Shown piece after piece: positions 24,230 through 31,581 of a DNA stretch of 64,000 nucleotides; position 1 is the first letter of the stretch, and the number at the start of each line of letters is the position of its first letter. Origin of the DNA: Amycolatopsis japonica (lineage in GTDB: Bacteria; Actinomycetota; Actinomycetes; Mycobacteriales; Pseudonocardiaceae); assembly GCF_000732925.1 (NCBI RefSeq), contig NZ_CP008953.1, forward strand, positions 124,001 to 188,000. Reading direction: 5' to 3'. Made by a program: the position numbers and the translations under genes. Under the pieces are notes generated by a model. That model was not told the DNA's origin. It made no database searches and saw only the letters and a list, made by a program, of their open reading frames with translations.

Positions 24230-24811
24230 GTGACCGCTGCCGCGACGGTCATACCGGGGACGGACGTCTGGGGGGCCGGCGAGAGCCGGAACAGTGCCGT
24301 GTCGGGTGAGCTCACCGACTTCGGCGACTTCGTGCGGGCCAGCCTTCCGGGGCTGCTGAGGTACGGGCACGCCCTCACCGGGAATCCGCACGACGCCGCC
24401 GACCTGGTCCAGACCGTGCTGGAGAAGATCGGCTCCCGCTGGTCGTACGTCCAGCACAAGACCGGCGACCCGATGGCCTACATCCGCCGTTCGATGGCCA
24501 ACGCGCATATCAGCCGCTGGCGCCGGACCAAACGCGAGAGCCTCGTCGCCGACCTGCCGGACGTCCAGCCGTACAGTCCGGCCGATCCGTTCGAGCACGA
24601 GCCGCTGTGGCAGGCGTTACGCGCGTTGCCGCCGAGGCAACGCGCGGTGATGGTCCTGCGTTACTACGAAGGGCTGTCCGAGGCGGAGATCGCGGATTCG
24701 CTCGGGGTCAGCCAGGGCACCGTCAAAAGCCAGGCGAGCAAGGCGATCGCGTCGCTGCGGACGAAGCTCGCGTTGTTCGAGCCCAAGGACGAAGGGAGGG
24801 AAGCGGGATGA
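24230..24811 (+). CDS. SigE-family ECF sigma factor
   Basis: A 193-residue ECF sigma factor of the SigE-like actinobacterial subgroup. Region 2: SLPGLLRYGHALTGNPHDAADLVQTVL. Region 4: LPPRQRAVMVLRYYEGLSEAEI followed by the HTH ADSLGVSQGTVKSQASKAI. GTG 24230 follows GGGAGGAGG by 7 nt; upstream in-frame starts exist (24155) but the ribosome site is best here. The stop overlaps the next gene (ATGA at 24808), so the two are translationally coupled; the partner is probably its membrane regulator. Confidence 0.88.
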   Translation: MTAAATVIPGTDVWGAGESRNSAVSGELTDFGDFVRASLPGLLRYGHALTGNPHDAADLVQTVLEKIGSRWSYVQHKTGDPMAYIRRSMANAHISRWRRTKRESLVADLPDVQPYSPADPFEHEPLWQALRALPPRQRAVMVLRYYEGLSEAEIADSLGVSQGTVKSQASKAIASLRTKLALFEPKDEGREAG

Positions 24812-25653
24812 ACATGTCCGACGAGGACGTGAGGCAGCAGCTGCGCGAACTGTTTTCGGACGAGCGGCTGGGCGCGGGGTCCACGCTGAATCCCGAGGCG
24901 ATCGTCGCGGGCGCCCGCCGTCGCCGTCGCCGCCGTCAGCTGATGCAGACGACGAGCGGGATGGCCGCCGCGGTGGTCCTGCTGGGCGGTGGGCTCACCG
25001 TCTTCACGATCCACGACAAGGACAATGGCGCGGCCTTCCCCGGTGGCGACCAGCTCACCATGGGCGCGGCGTCGTCGAGCCCGGCGCAGCCGGGGCCGGG
25101 GAGTTCGGCGCCGGCGGCTTCCGCGCCGGTGGAACAGCCGAACCCGACGACCGCGCCACCGCACTCGACCGCCTCGGACGGGCCGGTCAAACCGCCGAAG
25201 AGCACCGCCGCCACGAAGCCGCCTACGCAGCGCAAGGTGACCTCTGGTTCGTTGCTGACCTCCGCCGGCTTCGGCAAGCTCCGGCTCGGGATGAGCGAGT
25301 CCGAGGCGGAAGCCACCGCCGGTCCGCTGCGGGCGAAAGAGGTCCGGGGCACCTGCACCTACGGCCACGCGGACGAGGGGGCCGCCGTTCCGGTGTCGAC
25401 GTCGGTGTCGCTGACCGAGGGCGACGGGATCACCGTCATCAACCCGACGGGCACGGTGCACACGCCGGAGGGGATCGGCGTCGGCTCGACCGAGGCGGAC
25501 ATCCTCGCCGCCTATCCCGGCAGTACCAAGGACGGCAGTTCCTACGTCGCGCCGGTGAGCGCGGTGAGCGCGTACCGGATCTCCGTGTCCGATGACGGGT
25601 CGGCCGTCAGCATCCTGCTGACCAGCATCAACCAGAACTGTCAGTTCAGCTGA
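24808..25653 (+). CDS. Membrane protein coupled to the SigE-family sigma factor
   Basis: A 281-residue single-pass membrane protein. The cytoplasmic part (1-48) has a helical DVRQQLRELFSDERL segment and an Arg-rich patch (ARRRRRRRQL) before the membrane helix at about 50-70 (GMAAAVVLLGGGLTVFTI). A Pro/Ser/Thr linker runs to about 145, then a C-terminal domain (LLTSAGFGKLRLGMSESEAE.. NQNCQFS). No zinc-finger motif is visible, so it is not a canonical ZAS anti-sigma factor. ATGA overlap with the sigma gene implies a shared role. The extracellular domain may sense an envelope signal. Confidence 0.8.
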   Translation: MNMSDEDVRQQLRELFSDERLGAGSTLNPEAIVAGARRRRRRRQLMQTTSGMAAAVVLLGGGLTVFTIHDKDNGAAFPGGDQLTMGAASSSPAQPGPGSSAPAASAPVEQPNPTTAPPHSTASDGPVKPPKSTAATKPPTQRKVTSGSLLTSAGFGKLRLGMSESEAEATAGPLRAKEVRGTCTYGHADEGAAVPVSTSVSLTEGDGITVINPTGTVHTPEGIGVGSTEADILAAYPGSTKDGSSYVAPVSAVSAYRISVSDDGSAVSILLTSINQNCQFS

Positions 25654-25661
25654 CGCACGAA

Positions 25662-25701
25662 GAAAACCCGGGCTTCTCCAAGGGGGAGAGCCCGGGTTTT
25701 C
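25662..25701. terminator. Bidirectional terminator
   Basis: GAAAACCCGGGCTTCTCC and GGGAGAGCCCGGGTTTTC form a strong hairpin flanked by A and T runs on both sides, between the convergent sigma-associated gene (stop 25653) and the ferritin gene (stop 25721). Confidence 0.85.
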
Positions 25702-25720
25702 CTCGTGGTGGGAGCGTTGG

Positions 25721-26272
25721 TCAGAGCGCGCCGCCGGCGACCGGGGGCATCCCCGCGTCGGCGCCGCCGTCACCGACGGACTCGCGGTGCAGGTGGTTCT
25801 CCACCTCGAACAGGTTGCCGTCGGCACGTTTGACGATGTTGAGCAGCGTGGACATCTGGGAGATCTCCTCGACCTGCTCCTTGAGGAACCACTGCGTGAA
25901 CTGCTCGCCGATGTAGTCCTCTTCGGCGCGCGCGGCCTTGGCCAGCTGCTGGATGTCGGTCGCGACGTCCTTCTCCTGCTGCAGCGCGAGCTCGATGAGC
26001 TCACGGACGTCGGAGAAGTCGTTGCGCACGTCGCCGGTGCCGGGGATCTCCACGTGGTGGTCGGTGTCCAGCATGTACTGGACCAGCGCCATCGCGTGGT
26101 TCCGCTCCTCGACGGACTGCTTGTAGAAGTGCTTCGCGAGCTGCGGCAGGTCCTCGGCGTCGAACCAGACCGCCAGCGCGATGTACTGCTGGGAGGCGTT
26201 GAACTCGTTGTGGATCTGCGCCTGCAGCAGTTCGTAGAACTTCGAGCGCGGTTGCTTCTTGGTGAGGGCCAT
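25721..26272 (-). CDS. Ferritin
   Basis: A 183-residue non-heme ferritin that stores iron as a mineral inside a 24-mer shell. Ferroxidase ligands are recognisable: Glu in IHNEFNASQQY (about 23), E-x-x-H in SVEERNHAM (about 56-60), Glu in LQQEKDVATDI (about 100) and Glu/Gln in QFTQWFLKEQVEEISQM (about 135). The C-terminus (ESVGDGGADAGMPPV) is disordered. The ATG is at 26272. Two candidate iron boxes form a long inverted repeat 100-148 bp upstream; in Mycobacterium tuberculosis, IdeR bound at tandem upstream boxes activates the ferritin gene bfrB, so iron-dependent activation is plausible here. Confidence 0.93.
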   Translation of the reverse strand: MALTKKQPRSKFYELLQAQIHNEFNASQQYIALAVWFDAEDLPQLAKHFYKQSVEERNHAMALVQYMLDTDHHVEIPGTGDVRNDFSDVRELIELALQQEKDVATDIQQLAKAARAEEDYIGEQFTQWFLKEQVEEISQMSTLLNIVKRADGNLFEVENHLHRESVGDGGADAGMPPVAGGAL

Positions 26273-26370
26273 GTGTTCGACGATACGTCATGTCCCTATT
26301 CGATTTCCACTTTTCTCTGGTGATGTCCCCCCTATTAGGTTACCATTACCGACAATAGGCCCGCCTCAAT

Positions 26371-26420
26371 TAAGTAAGCCTTCCCTAATCAATCGAAATC
26401 AATTAGGGAAGGCTTACTTT
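26371..26420. promoter_or_regulatory. Paired iron-box-like sites / long inverted repeat upstream of ferritin
   Basis: AAGTAAGCCTTCCCTAAT (26372-26389) and ATTAGGGAAGGCTTACTT (26402-26419) are perfect 18-bp arms separated by 12 nt. Each arm read outward gives TTAGGGAAGGCTTACTT, which matches the IdeR/DmdR consensus (TTAGGTTAGGCTAACCTAA) at about 14-15 of 19 positions. The repeat also lies just past the arcA stop and could act as its terminator. Both roles are possible. Confidence 0.45.
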
Positions 26421-26429
26421 ATTTCTGTT

Positions 26430-27641
26430 TCAGATGCTTTCGCGCCGGATCGGGCACGACATGCAGCGCGGGCCGCCGCGGCCGGAGCCCAGCTCGGAGC
26501 CCGTGATGGCCAGGACCTCGATCCCGGCTTCCTCCAGGCGCGCGTTGGTTTCCACATTACGTTCGTACCCGATGACCACGCCGGGCGCGAGGGCGAGGGT
26601 GTTGTTCCCGTCGTCCCATTGCTCGCGTTCGGCGGTGACCGGATCGAGGCCGGTGTCGATGACGCGAAGCCGTTCGATTCCCATTGCTTCGGCGGCCGCG
26701 GTGAGGAATGGGGCCGGGCCTTCCACCTTCACGGAACCGTCGTCGGTCGGCCGCATCGTGAATGCGGTCAGCGAATCACGGGAAAGCGGATACATGACGA
26801 CGGCGTCGGCCGCGACCATCGTGCAGACGGTGTCCAGATGCATGGTCGCGCGGGTCTGCTGGATCGGGACGGCGAGCACGGTGTGCGCGATCCCGTCGGC
26901 GAACACCGACCGGGCCAGCGACTCGGCACCCGCCGCGGTCGTCCGCTCGCCGACGCCGATGGCGAGGACGCCCGGCGAAAGCAGCATGACGTCGCCGCCC
27001 TCGATCGGCGCCGAATGCGCGCCGTACGCGCGGGCGGCATGGCGGAACCACGGGTGGTAGGCGTAGATGAGGTCCAGCACCGCGGTTTCGCGGACGCGCG
27101 CGGGCATGGTGAGCGAGGAGACCGCGACGCGGTCGCCGATCCACGCCGACGAGTCACGGGTGAACAGCAGGTTCGGCAGCGGATCGACGGCGAAGTCGTT
27201 CGGGTGGTTCATCAGCCGGACCAGGGAGGCGCCCTCGGCGGCGGGCAGTTCCTCGAAGGTCATCCCGGCCATCAGGACCTCGGCCAGCGTCGCCGGTGCC
27301 GCGCTCGAAAGGTGGGAGCGGAGCGAATCGGCCAGGTCGGGCCCGAGGCGCCGCTCGTCGACGGCCGCGTGCACGCCCGCCGCGTGGGCGCGGGTGTCCG
27401 AGAGCGCCGTGCGCAGCGCGTCGGCCAGCAGCAGCACCTCGACGCCGCGTCCGCGCAGGACCTCGGCGAACGCGTCGTGCTCCTCCTGCGCGCGGTCCAC
27501 CCAGGGGATGGAATCGAACAGGAGCTGGTCGTTGTTGCGAGGCGTGAGCCTTTTGAGCTCGTTGCCGGGCCTGTGCAGCAGTACCGCACGCAGGGGGCCG
27601 ACTTCGCTGTCAACTCGGGGTGGAGTCGTCTCGTCAATCAC
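26430..27641 (-). CDS. arcA: Arginine deiminase
   Basis: A 403-residue enzyme that converts arginine to citrulline and ammonia. Active-site motifs are in order: [10 protein letters not shown] (about 160), EGGDVMLL (about 215), HLDTV (about 268) and the C-terminal nucleophile Cys in GGPRCMSCP (about 397). No ornithine carbamoyltransferase or carbamate kinase gene is nearby, so it does not form a full arginine-deiminase operon here; it may serve arginine catabolism or acid resistance. The GTG at 27641 appears leaderless (TACTGT at 27648-27653 on the minus strand). The ferritin gene follows on the same strand 157 bp away. Confidence 0.93.
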   Translation of the reverse strand: MIDETTPPRVDSEVGPLRAVLLHRPGNELKRLTPRNNDQLLFDSIPWVDRAQEEHDAFAEVLRGRGVEVLLLADALRTALSDTRAHAAGVHAAVDERRLGPDLADSLRSHLSSAAPATLAEVLMAGMTFEELPAAEGASLVRLMNHPNDFAVDPLPNLLFTRDSSAWIGDRVAVSSLTMPARVRETAVLDLIYAYHPWFRHAARAYGAHSAPIEGGDVMLLSPGVLAIGVGERTTAAGAESLARSVFADGIAHTVLAVPIQQTRATMHLDTVCTMVAADAVVMYPLSRDSLTAFTMRPTDDGSVKVEGPAPFLTAAAEAMGIERLRVIDTGLDPVTAEREQWDDGNNTLALAPGVVIGYERNVETNARLEEAGIEVLAITGSELGSGRGGPRCMSCPIRRESI

Positions 27642-27654
27642 GGTTTCACAGTAG

Positions 27655-28452
27655 CTAGGGAAGCCAGGAAACTCGCCCTTTGAGCAGCGCGTATCCGACG
27701 AAGGAGACGAAATCCAGCGCGGTGTGCGCGGCGATCAGCGGCCACAGCCGGTTCGTCTTCTGCCACAGCCTGCCGAACACCAGGCCCATCACGACGTTGC
27801 CGACGAAACCGCCGAAACCCTGATACAGGTGATACGAACCGCGAAGCACCGAAGACGCGACCAGTGAGGTGTTCTCGCGCCAGCCGAGCTGCCGCAGCCG
27901 GGTCAGCAGATACGCGACGACGAGCACCTCTTCGGCGAACGCGTTCCCGAAGGCCGACAACGTCAGCGTGATCGGACGCCACCACGTCTCGCCCAAAGTG
28001 GACGGTTGCACCGACAGGCTGAACCCGAGGCCGTAGGAGAGGAAGTACAGCCCCAGTCCCGGAATCCCGATCACCGCGGCGAGCAGGAGCCCGTGGACGA
28101 CGTCGCGGCCGGGACGCCGCCTGTCGAGCCCGATCTCCGCCAGCTTCATCCCGCCGCGCCACAACAGGTACAGCCCGAGCGCGCCCCAGCCGACGAGCTG
28201 GCAGGCACTCAGGAGCTGTTTGAGCAGGTCGACCAGGCTCAGGGTCGCCTGGGGGACGTTCAGCTGCGCCTGTTGCTGCGCGAGCGGCACCGGCTGCAGC
28301 AGCGAGTCCACAAGGGACAGCAGGCTGCGCAACCCGGACAGGCCGAGGGTGATGCCGAAGACGACGACCAGTTCGATGACGATCGCGCGGCGGCGCGCCG
28401 GATCTTCCACGAATTCCGGCAGCGCCGGGCGTTCGGGACGCAGCCAGCTCAT
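27655..28452 (-). CDS. CPBP-family intramembrane metalloprotease
   Basis: A 265-residue polytopic protein of the CPBP/Abi (CAAX-protease-like) family with about 7-8 helices. The catalytic signature is present: [17 protein letters not shown] (motif 1, EE with Arg), [10 protein letters not shown] (motif 2, His) and AAHTALDF (motif 3, H-x-x-x-D). Known roles of the family include prenyl-protein processing, bacteriocin maturation or self-immunity; none can be assigned here. The ATG at 28452 is preferred over GTG 28461 because TAACGT lies 7 nt upstream on the minus strand, giving a leaderless transcript. Confidence 0.83.
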   Translation of the reverse strand: MSWLRPERPALPEFVEDPARRRAIVIELVVVFGITLGLSGLRSLLSLVDSLLQPVPLAQQQAQLNVPQATLSLVDLLKQLLSACQLVGWGALGLYLLWRGGMKLAEIGLDRRRPGRDVVHGLLLAAVIGIPGLGLYFLSYGLGFSLSVQPSTLGETWWRPITLTLSAFGNAFAEEVLVVAYLLTRLRQLGWRENTSLVASSVLRGSYHLYQGFGGFVGNVVMGLVFGRLWQKTNRLWPLIAAHTALDFVSFVGYALLKGRVSWLP

Positions 28453-28459
28453 CGGCCGC

Positions 28460-28469
28460 ACGTTACCGT
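28460..28469. promoter_or_regulatory. Overlapping divergent -10 elements for two leaderless genes
   Basis: Only 23 bp separate the two start codons (28452 minus, 28476 plus). ACGTTA at 28460-28465 reads as TAACGT on the minus strand, and TACCGT at 28464-28469 serves the plus strand; each is followed by 6-7 nt and then ATG. Two polymerases could not bind at once, so the genes would compete. Confidence 0.45.
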
Positions 28470-28475
28470 CGGGTC

Positions 28476-28937
28476 ATGGCAAGGAGTATCGCGACCAACG
28501 AAACCGTCGACCGGGCCGCGCTCGTCGACTTCCTGTCCACCCGCCACCGCGCCATCCTGATGACCACCAAGGCCGACGGCGGACCCCAGCTTTCCCCGGT
28601 GACCTGCGGAGTCGACACGGAGGGGCGGCTGGTCATCTCGACGTATCCGAAGCGCGCGAAGGTCGTCAACATCCGTCGCGAGCCGAAGGTGTCCGCCTGC
28701 GTCCTTTCCGACGAGTGGAACGACCAGTGGGTCCAGCTGAACGGCACCGCCGAGGTGCTCGACCTCCCCGACTCGGTCGAGCCGCTGGTCGACTACTTCC
28801 GCGCGATCTCCGGTGAGCATCCCGACTGGGACGAATACCGCGAAGCGATGGTGAAGCAGGGCAAGAGCATCATTCGCGTCACCATCGATTCGTGGGGCCC
28901 GATCGCCAAGGGCGGCTTCCCGGCGGAACTCGCCTAA
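28476..28937 (+). CDS. Split-barrel PPOX-class (F420-dependent type) oxidoreductase
   Basis: A 153-residue split beta-barrel flavin/F420-binding protein like mycobacterial Rv1155, with RHRAILMTTKADGGPQLSPV, VISTYPKRAKVVNIRREPKV and the C-terminal MVKQGKSIIRVTID. Members reduce or bind F420/FMN substrates; the natural substrate is unknown. The start is leaderless. The gene ends 4 bp inside the DUF2470 gene on the opposite strand. A split barrel next to DUF2470 is notable because the two domains are fused in HugZ-type heme oxygenases. Confidence 0.85.
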   Translation: MARSIATNETVDRAALVDFLSTRHRAILMTTKADGGPQLSPVTCGVDTEGRLVISTYPKRAKVVNIRREPKVSACVLSDEWNDQWVQLNGTAEVLDLPDSVEPLVDYFRAISGEHPDWDEYREAMVKQGKSIIRVTIDSWGPIAKGGFPAELA

Positions 28938-29725
28938 CCCTGGGGAAAGTAAGGACAGCCGACCAGACGGCGGATCTCGCCGCTCAACTGCTGCGGCCCC
29001 TCGACCGGCCGCGAGAACGCCAGCCGGACGTCGTGGTCGCCGGAGTCGGCCTCGACGCGCAGCCGCAGCCCATAGCGGTCCAGCCCGAGCGGCCGGATCC
29101 AGCCACCGCGCAGCTCGGCGGGCACGTGCTTGGCGAGCTGCTCGACGACGTCGGCGTGGTCGGTCTCCAGATGCCTCAGCCATGCGGCCTCGTAGTCGTG
29201 GAAGGGATCCGGCGGCGCGGCGCTGAACATATGCGGCCGGAGCGAATGCGTGCCCTCGGCGTCCGCGAGCACCAGGGACGCCGGGGTCAGCCGCAGCAGT
29301 GTCAGGCCGTGCCCGACGTCCAGCAGCCGCTCGTCCGGCCGGGTTTCGGCGATGGAGACCGCGCGGGCCCGCGCCGACACCTCGGAAAGCGGTCGGAGCC
29401 AGCCCGTGATCCACAGCAGCCCGCGAATGGGTTCGCGCAGGTCGACCGGCGCCTGATCGGTCAGTTCGACCATCACCGCGAGCTCGCCGCGCTGTGCCTC
29501 GTGCGCGCGTTTCACCAGGTGGTGCTCGTCCGGCAGCAGGATGCTGACGCTGCCGCTCGGGTGCACGTGGTGCAGCTCGGGGATGACGCGGCCGCACTGT
29601 CCCGGCAGGTCGCGCTGCTCGGCGGTCGGCATCAGCGTCGCCGGCCCGTTGCGGGTGGCGATCGTCTTCGCGCGTTCCGCGGGGTTCGGCGCCGGCGGGC
29701 GGCGGATGGACGTCGGTGTGGTCAC
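28934..29725 (-). CDS. DUF2470 domain protein, probable iron-regulated heme-related protein
   Basis: A 263-residue protein. The C-terminal about 80 residues (DYEAAWLRHLETDHADVVEQ.. GDHDVRLAFSRPVEG) form the DUF2470 domain, which occurs as the C-terminal part of HugZ-like heme-degrading proteins. The N-terminal about 165 residues resemble a degenerate split barrel (VHPSGSVSILLPDEHHLVKR, HGLTLLRLTPASLVLADAEG). GTG 29725 has a strong GGAGGTGAG site. An iron box lies 15-33 bp upstream (29740-29758). Inference: repressed by iron and involved in heme or iron acquisition. It is a standard-length member, not truncated. Confidence 0.85.
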   Translation of the reverse strand: MTTPTSIRRPPAPNPAERAKTIATRNGPATLMPTAEQRDLPGQCGRVIPELHHVHPSGSVSILLPDEHHLVKRAHEAQRGELAVMVELTDQAPVDLREPIRGLLWITGWLRPLSEVSARARAVSIAETRPDERLLDVGHGLTLLRLTPASLVLADAEGTHSLRPHMFSAAPPDPFHDYEAAWLRHLETDHADVVEQLAKHVPAELRGGWIRPLGLDRYGLRLRVEADSGDHDVRLAFSRPVEGPQQLSGEIRRLVGCPYFPQG

Positions 29726-29739
29726 GGCTCACCTCCTAG

Positions 29740-29758
29740 TTAGGTGAGCCTAACCTGA
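29740..29758. promoter_or_regulatory. IdeR/DmdR-type iron box
   Basis: TTAGGTGAGCCTAACCTGA matches the 19-bp consensus TTAGGTTAGGCTAACCTAA at 16 positions, including both TTAGG and CTAACC halves. It lies between the DUF2470 gene (minus, 15 bp away) and the unknown gene at 29820 (plus, 61 bp away). It should repress the DUF2470 gene under iron sufficiency. Confidence 0.75.
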
Positions 29759-29802
29759 TCTGGCCGTCGAGTGGAAGTAGCCTGGATCACGTCTCACCGC
29801 GC

Positions 29803-29812
29803 ACGTATACGT
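29803..29812. promoter_or_regulatory. Palindrome at the leaderless promoter of the gene at 29820
   Basis: ACGTATACGT is a perfect palindrome that overlaps the presumed -10 (TACGTT, 29808-29813), 7 nt before the GTG at 29820. It is a possible repressor site. Confidence 0.35.
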
Positions 29813-29819
29813 TGACCTG

Positions 29820-30827
29820 GTGGAAGACCACAGAATCCGGGTGCTCGAACCACCCGAAGGGATTCCGGCGAAGAACATGCCGGTCCTGACACCCCTTCTC
29901 GACCGTCTCACCCTGACCGCCGGAACGACGTCCTTCGCGTCCGGGTTGCTCGTGGTGCTCGGCGTCTTCCTGGCGGTGTCGGGCCGGTTCGGCATCGCCG
30001 CGCCCGCCTTCCTGCTCTGCTTCATGACACCGGTTTCGCTCTACTTCGGCTACCTCGTCCTTGCCGGATCGTCGCCGATGCGGAAGCTCACCGGCAAGCC
30101 GTTCCGCCTGGTGAGCGGGCTGGACGGGGTCGTCGTCGCCGGTTCCCGGGTGAGTGTCCCGCTCGACGGCCGGTGGCTCGTCTTCCGGCTGCCCGCCCCG
30201 CTGCGAGCGCAACTGGCGGCGCAACGGCGGCTGTGGGTGCTCGGCCCCTTCTTCGTGCTGCCCGGTGTCATCGGCCCCCGGCGCGGCGCGTTCCGGGACG
30301 CCCCCGTGCGGGGTTCGGCGCCGTTGGCGGCCGAGCCGGTCACGCCGGGACGGCTGGTCGCCCTGCAGGGACGGCTGCTGGGTTCGTACTACCTGCTGGG
30401 CGCCGGGATCACGCTGGTGGCGGCCGCCTTCTCGCTCTGGGTCGCCATCGACTATCCCGACCGCGACAGCCTCGTCGTGCCGAACACGCGGGTGCTGGCC
30501 GCGCTCTGCGTCCTCGCGACGATCGGGCTCGGTATCGCGGCCATCGTGGTCGCCCGGCCGTCACCCGAGCCGCGGTGGACCGAACTCGCCGTCGTGTCCG
30601 GGCCGGCGTCGGTCAACCTCTTCGGAATGGTCACTCTGAAAGGCCGGACGGTGCTGCCCGACGGTCGCGAGGTCACCGTCCAGGCGGGCGGTTCGGATCC
30701 GTCGCTGGCCGCGAACATCGCCGCCACCGGACGGCTGTGGGTGCTCGGCGTGCCGTCGGCGGGGAAGACGGCGAAGGCCGGTGTGCCGGGGTGCGCGGTT
30801 TTCGGGCCGGTCAGATTCGGGCGGTGA
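29820..30827 (+). CDS. Membrane protein of unknown function
   Basis: A 335-residue membrane protein. Two helices at about 28-50 (LTAGTTSFASGLLVVLGVFL) and 56-82, a central soluble loop of about 90 residues, two more helices at about 180-205 (LLGSYYLLGAGITLVAAAFS) and 225-250, and a C-terminal beta-rich domain. The phrase RRLWVLGPFF in the central loop is echoed by GRLWVLGVPS at the end, suggesting an internal duplication. GTG 29820 appears leaderless. The function is unknown. The iron box at 29740 is closer to the opposite gene, so iron control of this one is uncertain. Confidence 0.65.
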   Translation: MEDHRIRVLEPPEGIPAKNMPVLTPLLDRLTLTAGTTSFASGLLVVLGVFLAVSGRFGIAAPAFLLCFMTPVSLYFGYLVLAGSSPMRKLTGKPFRLVSGLDGVVVAGSRVSVPLDGRWLVFRLPAPLRAQLAAQRRLWVLGPFFVLPGVIGPRRGAFRDAPVRGSAPLAAEPVTPGRLVALQGRLLGSYYLLGAGITLVAAAFSLWVAIDYPDRDSLVVPNTRVLAALCVLATIGLGIAAIVVARPSPEPRWTELAVVSGPASVNLFGMVTLKGRTVLPDGREVTVQAGGSDPSLAANIAATGRLWVLGVPSAGKTAKAGVPGCAVFGPVRFGR

Positions 30828-30829
30828 CG

Positions 30830-31570
30830 TCAGCCGAGCGAGCGCCGCGTCGCCTCCTCGGTCTCCACGACACCCCGCCGGATCCCTTCCAGCTGCTCGC
30901 TCAACTCGCCGATCGTCGTGGTGTCGAGCAGTGCATCGCCGGTGGCGGCCGAGAGTTCGGCCGCCCTGGCGACCAGGCCGTCGAGGCCGAGCGCGCCGGA
31001 TCGCAGCTGTGCCAGCAGTTTCCGCTGCGCGCTCGACAGTCGCGTGTGGACGTCCTCCTGTGCTTGCACCGATTCGAGCGACTGGTTCAGGTCGCCGCGG
31101 ATGTCGTCGTCGGCGGTCTTCAATTCCTTGCGCAGCCGGGCTTTCTCGGCCGACACCGCGCCAAGGTCCACGCGCGCCAACGCCTTCCCGGTGGCGGACG
31201 TGCGAGCGGCCAGCCGCCGGAGGGTGTCGACGGTTTCCCGTACCACCGGCTCCATGGTGGTCACCCGATCCGCGAGCGGACCGGTGTCGAGCGAAGCGGA
31301 GATCGAGCGGAAGCCCTCGGCCGCCGCTTCCGCGCGCCGCACCCAGCCCGCCTCGGGGGAGCCGGGTTCGACATCGGGTAGCGGCCGTTCTTCGGGCTCC
31401 GGCAACGGTTTCGGGCGCGTGGCGGCGGCGACCCCGGCGCGGGCGGCGAGCACGGTCACGCCGACACCGAGCGCGGCGAGCGTCGGCAGCTGCACCGCCC
31501 AGGCGGCCCCCGCCGACGTCGCCGCGAGGAGCAGTCCCCACGGTTCGGCTAGCTCACGGACGAAGCGCAT
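30830..31570 (-). CDS. Membrane-anchored coiled-coil protein
   Basis: A 246-residue protein. One or two N-terminal hydrophobic segments (about 10-48: GLLLAATSAGAAWAVQLPTL and LGVGVTVLAARAGVA), a proline-rich hinge, then about 160 residues that are helical and heptad-like (AEKARLRKELKTADDDIRG, ..SVQAQEDVHTRLSSAQRKLL), probably a coiled coil. It is preceded 11 bp upstream on the same strand by the vWA/solute-binding protein gene, so the two form an operon and may act together at the membrane. The function is unknown. Confidence 0.72.
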   Translation of the reverse strand: MRFVRELAEPWGLLLAATSAGAAWAVQLPTLAALGVGVTVLAARAGVAAATRPKPLPEPEERPLPDVEPGSPEAGWVRRAEAAAEGFRSISASLDTGPLADRVTTMEPVVRETVDTLRRLAARTSATGKALARVDLGAVSAEKARLRKELKTADDDIRGDLNQSLESVQAQEDVHTRLSSAQRKLLAQLRSGALGLDGLVARAAELSAATGDALLDTTTIGELSEQLEGIRRGVVETEEATRRSLG

Positions 31571-31581
31571 ATCCGAGGATC

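Noticed and set aside
26430..27641. Complete arginine deiminase operon
   Set aside because: Only arcA is present; no arcB, arcC or arcD gene is nearby.
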